Positions 44,477 through 53,380 of a DNA stretch of 64,000 bases are shown piece by piece. A program made the position numbers and the translations under genes. Origin of the DNA: Burkholderiaceae bacterium DAT-1. Its GTDB lineage: Bacteria; Pseudomonadota; Gammaproteobacteria; Burkholderiales; Chitinimonadaceae. The notes beneath the pieces are model-generated. The model worked only from the letters and a program-made list of their open reading frames with translations. It made no database searches and was not told the origin of the DNA. Where the stretch lies: positions 186,001 to 250,000 of the forward strand of contig JAHRBI010000002.1 in assembly GCA_019084025.1 (NCBI GenBank). The letters run 5' to 3'. Position 1 is the stretch's first letter. Each line of letters starts with the position of its first letter.

Positions 44477-45795
44477 GCGTCTTCTTTCTCTTCTTGCGGG
44501 CTTTCAGGCAATTGCAGGCGACCTGTGTGGAAGTCGTATTCATATACCTCGCCATAGCGACCCCACTCGACAGCCACTTGCAGTACGCGCTCGGCTTCTT
44601 CTTCCTTGAGGAATTCTTCCAGGAGTTCGATGAATCGTTTCTCTGGCAACTCGCCTGCAGGTTCCTGTTCGAGACTGTGGCGGATATGGGCTGCAAGCGG
44701 GACATTGGAAAGCAGTTGCTGACCAAAGATTTCCTGCTTCTCGGCCTGATCGGCCGCGACATAGCGGACACCAAGCGGTGTAATCTGCAAATCGCCGGTT
44801 TCGATCTGAGCCAGACCGAGCAAGCTGAGGCCTTCGTAGGTCGGGAACAACTCTTCGTCTGACAACTCTGATTCTTCGGCCAGCTTCGGCAAATCGGCGC
44901 GACCATTGAAGGGCGCGTCCGCCAGCATGTCCAGCACGGCTTCCATGCGGCTGACGTCGGTATCCGGCAGGCGGTAATCGACCTGTGCGGCAGCTTTTGC
45001 GCCTTTCGCCGTTTCTTGCACCGGACGCATGGTCATCAAGGCATACACCTCATCGATCAGGCCTCGTACTTCGGGTGAATCTACATTTCTAGGGCGGGGC
45101 AGGTGGATGTCTATCTGATTCCGGATGCGACCCGGATCGCTCGACAGAATGATGATGCGGTCAGCCATCATCACTGCTTCTTCGATATTGTGCGACACGA
45201 TCAGAATGCCCTTGGTTGGGATCTTGTCGTTGTCCCACAGTTCCAGCATGTCGTCGCGCAGGGTTTCGCCTGTAAGTACATCGAGTGCCGAAAAAGCTTC
45301 GTCCATCAGCAGAATGTCGGGATTGGTGACCAGCGCACGGGCAATTCCCACGCGCTGGCGCATCCCGCCTGACAATTCGCGCGGCAGTGCGCCGCCAAAG
45401 CCTGCCAGACCAATCAGTTCCAGCACCGCATCCGCACGTTTTTCACGCTCATCCGGTGGAACGCCCTGTGCTTCCAGTCCCAGCTCTACATTTTGCTGAA
45501 CCGTAAGCCACGGAAACAGCGCGAAAGACTGAAATACCATGGCGATGCCAGCGGCGGGCCCGTAAATCGGGCGACCACGATATAGGACATTGCCTTTATC
45601 TGCCGAGATCAGGCCTGCGATGATGCGTAGCAGGGTAGATTTGCCCGAGCCTGATTTGCCCAGCAAGGCAACGATCTCGCCTGAATGCAAAGTAAAGTCG
45701 ACATCGCCCAGTACCAGACGCTCCGCCCCGTCTGCGGTGCGAAAGGATTTATTGACGCCGCCGAGATCAATCAGGCTGTCGTTTTGTTGGGTCAT
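44473..45795 (-). CDS. NitT/TauT-type ABC transporter ATP-binding protein with AAA-associated C-terminal domain
   Basis: The cytoplasmic motor of an importer, 440 residues. The nucleotide-binding domain (about 1-260) has Walker A GKSGSGKST, Q-loop, signature LSGGMRQRVGIARA, and Walker B ILLMDEAFSALD. Residues about 300-430 form an extra region (DMLADAPFNGRADLPKLAEE, KRFIELLEEFLKEEEAE), resembling the AAA-associated C-terminal domain found on some NitT/TauT ATPases. The last residues are acidic. It lies 11 bases after the fused permease gene and overlaps the cytochrome lipoprotein gene. No solute-binding protein gene is adjacent; the substrate is unknown. Confidence 0.9.
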   Translation of the reverse strand: MTQQNDSLIDLGGVNKSFRTADGAERLVLGDVDFTLHSGEIVALLGKSGSGKSTLLRIIAGLISADKGNVLYRGRPIYGPAAGIAMVFQSFALFPWLTVQQNVELGLEAQGVPPDEREKRADAVLELIGLAGFGGALPRELSGGMRQRVGIARALVTNPDILLMDEAFSALDVLTGETLRDDMLELWDNDKIPTKGILIVSHNIEEAVMMADRIIILSSDPGRIRNQIDIHLPRPRNVDSPEVRGLIDEVYALMTMRPVQETAKGAKAAAQVDYRLPDTDVSRMEAVLDMLADAPFNGRADLPKLAEESELSDEELFPTYEGLSLLGLAQIETGDLQITPLGVRYVAADQAEKQEIFGQQLLSNVPLAAHIRHSLEQEPAGELPEKRFIELLEEFLKEEEAERVLQVAVEWGRYGEVYEYDFHTGRLQLPESPQEEKEDA

Positions 45796-45806
45796 ATTCT
45801 TGATTC

Positions 45807-47528
45807 CTACCTACTTCTGTCTTCTGCAAGCAGGTACAGCTTGCGCCAGAAAAAGCGATTCAGACAGAGAACGAAAATGCACATCACGATCATGCCGAGT
45901 GCATTGCGATGGAAATCACCGGATTCGGTCATCATCGCAATATAGCTACCCAGCCCGTCGGCTTTGAGTTTCACGTCGCCCCAGGTCACATATTCCACGG
46001 CGATGCTGGCATTCCAGGAGCCACCGCTTGCGGTAATCGCACCGGTCACAAAGCTCGGGAAGACTGCGGGCAGGTACACGCGCTTCCATTTGAGCCAGCC
46101 CTTCAAACCGAGATTGTCGGCCGCCAGCCGCAATTCGTTCGGAATGGTGGATGCGCCTGCCACCACATTGAACAGGATGTACCACTGGGTGCCAAACACC
46201 ATGAGCGGGGTGAGGCCGATATTGGGGTTGATCTTGAAGGTGACCAGTACAAACACCACGAGCGGAAACATCAGGTTCACCGGGAATGCCGCCAGAAACT
46301 GGGCAATCGCCTGAATTTTCTGCGAGTACACCGGGCGCAAACCCAGCCAGACCGAAATGGGCACCCACACGATGGACGCCAGGGCAATCATGACCATCAC
46401 GCGTGTCAGTGTTAGCAGGCCCAGTTTGAAGACATGCCCGACCTCTGCCCAGCCAATTTCCGAGTGAACAAAGACGAACATTTTCCAGCAGGCGATGAGG
46501 GCAAGTGCGGTAAACAAGGCATCCGTGGCGCGCTCCCAGCGCGGATCAATCGGCCGCTGGCGCGAGCGAATCGACGTGCCATCGTAATGCAGTTTGAACC
46601 AACCCAGCGCCCCGGACATTTTGTTCCAGAATTTTTCGGTGAGAGCGAGGGTGATTTTGCTGCGGCGCATCCAGTCTAATAACCACGATTGCTGTGCCTG
46701 TTCACCTTGAGACTCTTCAAACTTGAACTTGTCTGCCCAGGCCAGTAGAGGGCGGAAGAACAGCTGATCGTACAGCAAGATACCGATCAGCATGGCTGAA
46801 ATCGCCCAGCCAATCGCACCCAGATCGCGGGCATCGATGGCGGTTTTGACATAGGAGCCAATGCCGGGCAGGCGGATATCCTGTCCCGCCACCAGAATCG
46901 CTTCGGAGAATACCAGCATGAACCAGCCACCCGACATGGACATCATCATGTTCCACAGGAGTCCGGGCGTGCCAAATGGCAGATCCAGTCGCCAGAATCG
47001 CTGCCATGGCGACAGGCGGAAGATACGCGAGGCCTCGTTGAGTTCTGGCGGAACTGTTTTAAAGGACTGATACAGGCTTAGCGCCATATTCCAGGCTTGA
47101 GCCGTGAAAATCGCGAAAATGGCAGCGCACTCAGCACCAAGCAAATTACCGGGAAACAAGGCAATAAAAGGAGCGACGGCAATGGCTTGAAAGCCCAGTA
47201 CTGGGATCGACTGTAAAATGTCGATGGCCGGAATCATGATTTTCTCTGCCGTTTTTGAGCGCGCGGCAATGGATGCAAACGCTACTGCAAACAGCAATGA
47301 GAAGAACAAGGCGATAAACATCCGCATGATGGTGCGCAGCAGATAGTAAGGCAGGTACAGCGGGTCGAGCGAAATCGGCAGTTCCTGTCCGATGGAGAAG
47401 GGACGGCTCATCTGCATGGCGACATAGCCCACCGCGACCAGTAGCGCGAGAATCATGGGCAGCAGTGCCCAGTCCCAGCGATTGGGCAGGCCATCCATTG
47501 GGCTGCTGGGGCCATATCGTTTAAACAT
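45807..47528 (-). CDS. NitT/TauT-type ABC transporter, fused double permease
   Basis: A 573-residue inner-membrane protein made of two SsuC/TauC-like permease halves. The first half (about 20-270) has its EAA loop at EASRIFRLSPWQRFWRLDLP; the second (about 345-560) has it at LAADNLGLKGWLKWKRVYLP. A hydrophilic linker of about 75 residues joins them. The start ATG 47528 is preceded by GGAG. One polypeptide thus provides the whole membrane channel. It is followed by the ATPase and the cytochrome lipoprotein. The transported compound is not predictable from sequence. Confidence 0.9.
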   Translation of the reverse strand: MFKRYGPSSPMDGLPNRWDWALLPMILALLVAVGYVAMQMSRPFSIGQELPISLDPLYLPYYLLRTIMRMFIALFFSLLFAVAFASIAARSKTAEKIMIPAIDILQSIPVLGFQAIAVAPFIALFPGNLLGAECAAIFAIFTAQAWNMALSLYQSFKTVPPELNEASRIFRLSPWQRFWRLDLPFGTPGLLWNMMMSMSGGWFMLVFSEAILVAGQDIRLPGIGSYVKTAIDARDLGAIGWAISAMLIGILLYDQLFFRPLLAWADKFKFEESQGEQAQQSWLLDWMRRSKITLALTEKFWNKMSGALGWFKLHYDGTSIRSRQRPIDPRWERATDALFTALALIACWKMFVFVHSEIGWAEVGHVFKLGLLTLTRVMVMIALASIVWVPISVWLGLRPVYSQKIQAIAQFLAAFPVNLMFPLVVFVLVTFKINPNIGLTPLMVFGTQWYILFNVVAGASTIPNELRLAADNLGLKGWLKWKRVYLPAVFPSFVTGAITASGGSWNASIAVEYVTWGDVKLKADGLGSYIAMMTESGDFHRNALGMIVMCIFVLCLNRFFWRKLYLLAEDRSR

Positions 47529-47562
47529 ATTTGCTACTCCGGGCGGGTGATTGCAGATCACC

Positions 47563-47599
47563 ACCAAAACAAGAGGCCCGATATTATGACGGGCCTCTT
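47563..47599 (-). terminator. Hairpin after kup, probable terminator
   Basis: AAGAGGCCCG (47571-47580) and CGGGCCTCTT (47590-47599) form a perfect 10-base-pair stem with a 9-base loop. On the minus strand it lies about 35 bases after the kup stop and is followed by GTTTTGG, a weak T-run. It separates kup from the ABC operon. Confidence 0.75.
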
Positions 47600-47634
47600 A
47601 CAACTTCATGTCAGCATTATACGCTGTGCTGATA

Positions 47635-49536
47635 TCAAATCTCGACCTGCGTTCCCATCTCTACCACCCGGTTGGGCGGAATCTGGAAGAAGTCGGTCGG
47701 GCGCGCGGCATTGCGCTGCATGATCGAGAAAACAAAAGTACGAATCCAGCTCATGGCAGGTTTAGGTGCGCGGATCAGCGTTTCCTTCGATAGGAAGAAG
47801 CTGGTGTTCATGCTGTCCAGTTCGATTTCATGCATCTGCTCGAGCAAGGACATGATATCGGGTACCGACGGCTCCTCTTTAAAACCGTATGTCGCAATGA
47901 CTTGCAGGAATGATTTGCCCAGGCGTTGAACCTTCAATCGATCTTCAATTGCAACCACTGGAATATCAGTTGATTGAATCGTGAGAAGAATCACTTGTTC
48001 ATGCAGTACTTTATTGTGTTTTAGATTGTGCAGCAATGCATGTGGCGTGGTGTTGGCACTGCCTGTCATGAATACAGAGGTGCCCTCGACGCGGGTCGGC
48101 GGATGTGACTCAATCGACTCTACGAAGATATCGAGCGGCAATTCACCATCATGCAGACGGTGAAAGAGATGTCGACGACCACTTTTCCAAGTGTTCATGA
48201 CAAAGAACGCGATGGCAGCGAGTAGAAGTGGTACCCAGCCGCCATCAAGGAACTTCATCAGATTGGAGGAGAAGAGTGACAGATCGAACAGCAGAAAGCA
48301 TGTCAGCAAAGCATATAAGCCATAGCGTTTAGCCGCAGATTGCCTGACGCTTTCTCTTCTTCCCAGCACCACAAATGCCAGAATGCTAGTGATCACCATC
48401 GTAAGCGTCACTGCAATTCCATATGCTGCCGCTAGATTGGCGGACTCTTTGAATCCGAGTACGAGCACAATCACTGCGGCCAGCAGAGGCCAGTTCACAC
48501 CCGGAATGTAAATCTGTCCGATTTCATGTTCGGAAGTGTGCTGAATGGACATACGGGGAATGTAGCCAAGCTGAATCGCCTGCCAGGTAATGGAATATGC
48601 ACCTGATATGACCGCTTGAGAGGCGATCACAGTCGCGGCAGTCGCCATGACGACCAATGGAAGCAACGCCCACTGAGGCGCCATATTGAAGAAGGGATTA
48701 CTCACTGCTTCTGGATTGGTCAGTATGAGAGCGCCCTGGCCGAGGTAGTTGAGAATCAACGCAGGCCAGACAAATGCAAACCAGCCATAACGGATAGGCT
48801 TGATGCCAAAGTGACCCATGTCGGCATAAATCGCTTCCGCTCCAGTCAGCGCCAGCACGACTGCACCTAGTGCCATGAAGGCGACGCCGGGATGTTGATA
48901 AAGAAAAGCCAGTGCGTAGGTAGGAGAAAGTGCTGCCAGTACCTGGGGCGCTTTGACAATATTAATGATGCCTAGCAATGCTAGGACTATGAACCATGCA
49001 ACCATAATTGGGCCAAACAGCTTGCCGACTGTATTGGTGCCACGGGACTGCATGGAAAAGAGCAGAATCAGAACCACGATACAGATCGGGATCACATAGT
49101 GGGACAGAGAGGGGGCGGCGACTTTCAAGCCTTCTACTGCAGAAAGCACTGAAATGGCCGGTGTGATCATGCCATCACCGTAAAAGAGTGATGCGCCAAA
49201 AATGCCAAACAGAATCATGAAGGAGAACTGGCCGCGCTTTCGCTGTTGGGTGCGAGTGGCCAGTGCCATCAGCGCCAGAATCCCGCCTTCGCCACGGTTA
49301 TCAGCACGCATGATGACGTAAACGTATTTGAGCGATACCACGATCAGCATCGCCCAGAAAATCAGCGAAATGATACCGAAGATGCCTGTTTGGCCTGCGC
49401 CGACGTGATACTCGGGCTTGAAGCATTCCTGCATCGTATAAAGCGGGGATGTTCCGATGTCGCCATATACGACACCGATTGCACCCAGAACCAGTCCGGT
49501 CATGGGTTTCTTTTGATCATGCTGATGAGCACTCAT
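47635..49536 (-). CDS. kup: Low-affinity potassium transporter Kup
   Basis: A constitutive K+/H+ symporter of the inner membrane. The 633 residues begin with a short tail, then LVLGAIGVVYGDIGTSPLYTMQE, the Kup hallmark, with twelve hydrophobic segments up to about residue 445 and a soluble C-terminal domain of about 180 residues (GTSVFMTGS, LLHNLKHNKVLHEQVILLTI). All parts appear intact. It is likely monocistronic, with the hairpin at 47571-47599 downstream. Confidence 0.96.
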   Translation of the reverse strand: MSAHQHDQKKPMTGLVLGAIGVVYGDIGTSPLYTMQECFKPEYHVGAGQTGIFGIISLIFWAMLIVVSLKYVYVIMRADNRGEGGILALMALATRTQQRKRGQFSFMILFGIFGASLFYGDGMITPAISVLSAVEGLKVAAPSLSHYVIPICIVVLILLFSMQSRGTNTVGKLFGPIMVAWFIVLALLGIINIVKAPQVLAALSPTYALAFLYQHPGVAFMALGAVVLALTGAEAIYADMGHFGIKPIRYGWFAFVWPALILNYLGQGALILTNPEAVSNPFFNMAPQWALLPLVVMATAATVIASQAVISGAYSITWQAIQLGYIPRMSIQHTSEHEIGQIYIPGVNWPLLAAVIVLVLGFKESANLAAAYGIAVTLTMVITSILAFVVLGRRESVRQSAAKRYGLYALLTCFLLFDLSLFSSNLMKFLDGGWVPLLLAAIAFFVMNTWKSGRRHLFHRLHDGELPLDIFVESIESHPPTRVEGTSVFMTGSANTTPHALLHNLKHNKVLHEQVILLTIQSTDIPVVAIEDRLKVQRLGKSFLQVIATYGFKEEPSVPDIMSLLEQMHEIELDSMNTSFFLSKETLIRAPKPAMSWIRTFVFSIMQRNAARPTDFFQIPPNRVVEMGTQVEI

Positions 49537-49630
49537 CGCTGTTCAGTCCTTGATGCGAAGGAGGCGGATTATAGGCCGCTGTTTGATTGCTGAATACTGT
49601 TGTGCGTTGCACTGCAGCATCCTGTGGCAT

Positions 49631-50188
49631 TCAGGTGCGTACACGATCTGGCAAACCGGGTCGTTCGCCAATCCGATTCCATTCAAACCCACGTCCGGGG
49701 TCTGTTTTTCTGTTTGGTGCAATATCTTCATGCCCTACAACGTGCTGCACAGGATAGCGTTGACACACCGCATCAAGTAATTCATTCAGTGAGCCATACT
49801 GATCATCTGTATAGGCCGAGTCGTCCGTGCCTTCCAGCTCAATTCCTACCGAGAAGTCATTGCAGCGGTCGCGGCCTTTCCAGAGCGATTGACCGGCATG
49901 CCATGCACGTGCTGAGGTAGGCACAAACTGGATAATTTCACCGTCGCGTCTGATGAGGAAGTGGGCGGAGACCTTGAGTCCGACTAGCTCATGTAAGGAC
50001 GGGTAGCGATGGGCGTCCATTGTGTTGCTGAAGAGGTCAAGAATGGCGTCGCCGCCAAATTCTCCTGCGGGCAGGGAAATGCAGTGAATGACAATCATGT
50101 CGATGGCAACGCCACTGGGGCGCGCATCGGCGTGCGGAGAGACAAGTCTGCGTACATTCTGCAACCAGCCGTCTGCCGCGATGTTCAT
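49631..50188 (-). CDS. ampD: 1,6-anhydro-N-acetylmuramyl-L-alanine amidase AmpD
   Basis: A cytoplasmic zinc amidase that cuts the peptide from anhydromuropeptides in cell-wall recycling; its loss induces AmpC beta-lactamase where AmpR is present. The 185-residue protein has the zinc ligands H35 (MIVIHCIS), H152 and D162 (GHEDIAPNRKTDPG), with FHFLIRRDG-like SAHFLIRRDGEI near 73-84. GGAAATGAG precedes the ATG. It is the last gene of the minus-strand run from pyrD, 9 bases after nth. The route's product, anhydroMurNAc, may feed amino-sugar recycling. Confidence 0.95.
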   Translation of the reverse strand: MNIAADGWLQNVRRLVSPHADARPSGVAIDMIVIHCISLPAGEFGGDAILDLFSNTMDAHRYPSLHELVGLKVSAHFLIRRDGEIIQFVPTSARAWHAGQSLWKGRDRCNDFSVGIELEGTDDSAYTDDQYGSLNELLDAVCQRYPVQHVVGHEDIAPNRKTDPGRGFEWNRIGERPGLPDRVRT

Positions 50189-50197
50189 CTCATTTCC

Positions 50198-50830
50198 TTA
50201 CGCTGTTTTTGCCTTGTAATCACACACATCACGCACGATGCACAAGGGGCAATCTGGTTTACGTGCCTTGCAGATATAGCGGCCATGCAAAATCAGCCAG
50301 TGGTGCGCATCCAGCCTGAACTCGGATGGTACGACCTTGAGCAGCTTATCCTCCACTGCCCGTACGTCCTTGCCCGGTGCCAGTCCGGTTCGGTTCGATA
50401 CCCGGAAAATATGGGTGTCGACGGCAATCGTCGGATGCCCGAAGGCCGTGTTCAATACCACATTGGCGGTTTTACGACCCACGCCGGGCAAGGCTTCCAG
50501 CGCCTCGCGATTATCCGGTACTTCGCCGCCATGCAGGTCGATCAGCATGCGGCAGAGTTCGATCACATGCTTTGCCTTACTGCGATAGAGGCCGATGGTA
50601 GCAATATAGTCCTCCAGCGTCTCCTGGCCTAGTGCCAGCATCCTGTCCGGTGTATTGGCGATCGGGAAAAGGCGTCGCGTAGCCTTGTTGACGCCTACAT
50701 CGGTGGCCTGCGCCGAAAGGACGACCGCAACCAGCAGCTCGAACGGCGTGCTGTATTCGAGTTCGGTCGTGGGCTTGGGATTGCCAGCTGCAAGTCGTTC
50801 GAAGAATATCTGGCGGGTGAGCTTGTTCAT
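50198..50830 (-). CDS. nth: Endonuclease III (DNA glycosylase/AP lyase)
   Basis: A base-excision repair enzyme that removes oxidised pyrimidines and nicks AP sites. The 210 residues carry the helix-hairpin-helix LPGVGRKTANVVL with catalytic K120 and D138 (AVDTHIFRV), at the same numbers as in E. coli, and the [4Fe-4S] cluster ligands near the C-terminus (CKARKPDCPLCIVRDVC). Its ATG directly follows the stop of the RnfD-like gene with no gap. The rnfB-nth neighbourhood is widespread in proteobacteria. Confidence 0.97.
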   Translation of the reverse strand: MNKLTRQIFFERLAAGNPKPTTELEYSTPFELLVAVVLSAQATDVGVNKATRRLFPIANTPDRMLALGQETLEDYIATIGLYRSKAKHVIELCRMLIDLHGGEVPDNREALEALPGVGRKTANVVLNTAFGHPTIAVDTHIFRVSNRTGLAPGKDVRAVEDKLLKVVPSEFRLDAHHWLILHGRYICKARKPDCPLCIVRDVCDYKAKTA

Positions 50831-51571
50831 TTACGCAGTGTGCCGTGATTTCAGACGACGCTGCAAGAGCGCGGGTTCCAGCTGCAATGAGGCCAGATTG
50901 CCCGCCAGCATGGCAATGGATAACGCCAGAGCAGGCTGCAGGAACTGAGTAAGTCCCAGGGCAAGTGACGAGGTTGCAATTACCCAGAGCGGCCGGGCCA
51001 TCATCGGCGCGCCGCGGGTGTCACCGAGCATCCATGCGCCGGTGATGACAGCAAGCGGCACGGGTAGTGCATGAGCCAGCGTGTAGGTGCCCCCGATCAG
51101 GATCAGCCATGCAGGTACAACCAGTGTCCATGGTGTCGCACGCAGGATCAGCAACGGGGTAGCACACGCTGCGGCAATGATTGCGGGGGCGATGCTGGTC
51201 GGAACAGGGAGTGTCGTGGTGTGCAAGGGCCAGAGGGCCGCCAGCAAAACTGCAAATGCAGCAGTCGAAAACGGCGCTTGTCGTCCGGATAGACCGCGCA
51301 GTGCAGCTTGCGCGACGACCAGTCCCGCCAGAATGGACGGATGCGGCCATAGCAGCACGGCGAGCAGTGCGCTCCCCAGGTCGGCGGACATGTCCGCCGG
51401 GACGTGCAGGCTGGATAGTTTGAATGCAGTGCGTGTCGCGACCGTCAGACCGATGGCGGTGATAGCCATCCACAGCACTTGGCCGCTGGCGATAATCTGC
51501 ATGGCCATGACGGGCAGGAGGGACAGGCTGAATAGCCACTGGCGGCGGGTGGTAGTAAGGGCGGGCATCAT
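50831..51571 (-). CDS. Short RnfD-like membrane protein
   Basis: A 246-residue hydrophobic protein with about seven or eight helices. The run DMSADLGSALLAVLLWPHPS (residues about 62-81) followed by GRQAPFSTAAFAV (about 98-110) resembles the RnfD/NqrB pattern in which D-SA-TGLLLAL-LPP is followed by a GQNPFNPA-like turn. It is about 100 residues shorter than RnfD, and I do not see the (S/T)GAT flavinylation motif expected for covalent FMN. It is coupled to the RnfC-like gene by ATGA and abuts nth. It is best read as a divergent or reduced RnfD; this is an inference. Confidence 0.6.
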   Translation of the reverse strand: MMPALTTTRRQWLFSLSLLPVMAMQIIASGQVLWMAITAIGLTVATRTAFKLSSLHVPADMSADLGSALLAVLLWPHPSILAGLVVAQAALRGLSGRQAPFSTAAFAVLLAALWPLHTTTLPVPTSIAPAIIAAACATPLLILRATPWTLVVPAWLILIGGTYTLAHALPVPLAVITGAWMLGDTRGAPMMARPLWVIATSSLALGLTQFLQPALALSIAMLAGNLASLQLEPALLQRRLKSRHTA

Positions 51572-52242
51572 GTTGGTTTGTTTTGCTCGGCGCGCAGGGC
51601 GGCGGCCTTTGCCATGGCTTCGGCGATCTTGGCATGTTTGGCATTGATCGCGGGTGTGACGGGGTGCGCGGGCTCGGCCGGTTCGCTGACGGCTGTTGCT
51701 GGCGTGCCTTCACGTTTGGCTTGTGCCTTGGCCATGATAGCGTGGATACGCGCACGTTTGGCTTGATCGAGCGCGTCGCTGCTGTGCTGGCTATCGTCAG
51801 TAGCGGTCAGTGAGGGGGTTTGTTCGGCTGCGCGGGAGATCGCTGCTTCGATGCGGGCCTGTTTGTCCGGCGCGGCGAAATGCGGGTCGTCGAGCTTGTT
51901 CACCGCTTTGGCCGCGAGGCGCTCGGCACGATCCTGCTTGGCGCGAATGAGTCGCGCCTCGCGCCACTGATGGCGCTCCCGCCACGTATTGGCGTTCAGT
52001 GCCTGCCAGCGTGCTTGTTCGTGTGCGTTGAGTGAGTCTATCAGCAGGGTCGCCAGTGGCAATTCACTCGGGCAGGCCACCTGGCAATCGCCGCAGCCGG
52101 TGCAGTGGTCCAGTCCGTACTGCAGGGCTTGGCCATCCTGACCCGCTACAATGAGTTCTGCCAGCGTAATCGGCGAGAGCTTTTCCTTGCAGGCGCTCAG
52201 GCAATCGCCGCAGCGGCTGCAGGTATCCAGCGCCACGCTCAT
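51568..52242 (-). CDS. Dicluster ferredoxin resembling the C-terminal part of RnfC
   Basis: A 224-residue protein with two [4Fe-4S] motifs: C8-C11-C14-C18 in [19 protein letters not shown] and C47-C50-C53-C57 in [18 protein letters not shown]. Both match the RnfC type of cluster motif, including the following L-P-L turns. The remaining 160 residues form an Ala/Lys/Arg-rich tail with repeated [24 protein letters not shown] and [12 protein letters not shown] units, as found at the end of RnfC. The whole N-terminal half of RnfC (FMN/NADH-binding and SLBB domains) is absent. The ATG overlaps the rnfB stop (ATGA). Confidence 0.75.
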   Translation of the reverse strand: MSVALDTCSRCGDCLSACKEKLSPITLAELIVAGQDGQALQYGLDHCTGCGDCQVACPSELPLATLLIDSLNAHEQARWQALNANTWRERHQWREARLIRAKQDRAERLAAKAVNKLDDPHFAAPDKQARIEAAISRAAEQTPSLTATDDSQHSSDALDQAKRARIHAIMAKAQAKREGTPATAVSEPAEPAHPVTPAINAKHAKIAEAMAKAAALRAEQNKPT

Positions 52243-52799
52243 TTGCTGACCTTCATCTTGAAGACTGGATAGGCTTTCTTTTTCGGTGCACGCGGACTGC
52301 CGGGCTCGACCATGCTGATGCAGTCGACCGGACAGGGGGCGATACACAGTTCGCAACCGGTGCAGGCATCTTCGATAATGCTATGCATTTGCTTGCTGGC
52401 ACCAATAATGGCATCCACCGGACAGGCCTGGATACACAGCGTGCAGCCGATGCATGTGTCTTCGTCAATGCGTGCAACCGCAAAGGGCAGGGTGGTGCCG
52501 AATGCCGGATCGAGTGGTTTGTAGGGGCGTTCGAGCAGTGCGGCCAGCTTGCGTACACCCAATTCGCCGCCGGGCGGACATTGATTGATATCGGCTTTGC
52601 CTTCCGCAATGGCTTCTGCATAGGGGCGGCAACCGGTGTAGGTGCATTGCCCGCACTGGGTTTGCGGCAGTAGCGCATCGATGCGGTCGGCCAGTGGCAC
52701 CGTGGATTCGCGCTGCACCTGTGCACGCACGCCACGCATGGCCTGCATCAGCAGTAGCACGGGCACGATCAGGGCGATGAGGAGAATGATCCAGCTCAT
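52239..52799 (-). CDS. rnfB: RnfB/RsxB-type electron transport ferredoxin
   Basis: A membrane-anchored iron-sulfur protein (186 residues). An N-terminal helix ([15 protein letters not shown]) is followed by the Fe-S domain C49-C52-C57-C74 ([15 protein letters not shown]...QCPPGG) and two ferredoxin motifs C116/119/122/126 and C146/149/152/156. This set is diagnostic of RnfB, the entry ferredoxin of the Rnf/Rsx complex. The protein ends with a basic tail. It is followed by RnfC-like and RnfD-like genes and nth, but not by rnfA, rnfG or rnfE. It probably passes electrons at the inner face of the membrane. Confidence 0.9.
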   Translation of the reverse strand: MSWIILLIALIVPVLLLMQAMRGVRAQVQRESTVPLADRIDALLPQTQCGQCTYTGCRPYAEAIAEGKADINQCPPGGELGVRKLAALLERPYKPLDPAFGTTLPFAVARIDEDTCIGCTLCIQACPVDAIIGASKQMHSIIEDACTGCELCIAPCPVDCISMVEPGSPRAPKKKAYPVFKMKVSK

Positions 52800-52826
52800 G
52801 ATGACTCGGAAAATGACGAATCCTGC

Positions 52827-53369
52827 TTAATGCAGGTGTCTCGACAGGTGATACAGAACAAGGCCGAGCATGGCAGCCAGCACAAAGGTGCGTTTGACAT
52901 CGCGCCAACCTGTGCCTTCGGGCAGACGGGTATCGAGGCGCATGCCGATGCGTACGAACTGGCGGGCGATCAGAGGCAGGGCTGCGGCCATGCCGACAAT
53001 CAGCAGGATTTTCTGGTGCCAGACCAGCGCGAGCCCCGGATCATGCAAGGGCGCCAGTGACAGCGCCGTGGCAATCGCCACTGCGCGGGCAGTAATCTTC
53101 CATTTCGGCCAGGTGTAGGACACAAACCCTGTGCCAACCAGCAGCAAGACCATAGCGGACAATACACCGGAATCCTTGGTCTGGCTCGGGAACAGGGTGT
53201 CCATTCCCAGGCTGATTAAACCGCAGACTGATACTGCAACGGCGGCAAACAGGCTGGATTGGTAGAACTGACCATAACGGCGGGCAGGGTGCGCACGGTA
53301 CAGGCGCACGGCAAGTGCGTCGAGCACGACCAGGCCGACCAGTGGAAAGGCAATGAGCAATGCAGTCAT
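52827..53369 (-). CDS. Uncharacterised membrane protein upstream of rnfB
   Basis: A 180-residue protein I do not recognise. From ATG 53369 (AGGAC six bases upstream) it shows five hydrophobic helices: MTALLIAFPLVGLVVLDAL, SLFAAVAVSVCGLISLGM, VLSAMVLLLVGTGFVSY, ILLIVGMAAALPLIA and a last one near TFVLAAMLGLVLYHL, ending in a His-containing tail (HLSRHLH). It lacks cysteine pairs and nucleotide motifs. It lies between pyrD and rnfB with 11 and 27 bases to its neighbours, so it is likely co-transcribed and may belong with the Rnf-like membrane proteins. Confidence 0.8.
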   Translation of the reverse strand: MTALLIAFPLVGLVVLDALAVRLYRAHPARRYGQFYQSSLFAAVAVSVCGLISLGMDTLFPSQTKDSGVLSAMVLLLVGTGFVSYTWPKWKITARAVAIATALSLAPLHDPGLALVWHQKILLIVGMAAALPLIARQFVRIGMRLDTRLPEGTGWRDVKRTFVLAAMLGLVLYHLSRHLH

Positions 53370-53380
53370 GGGTGTCCTGC

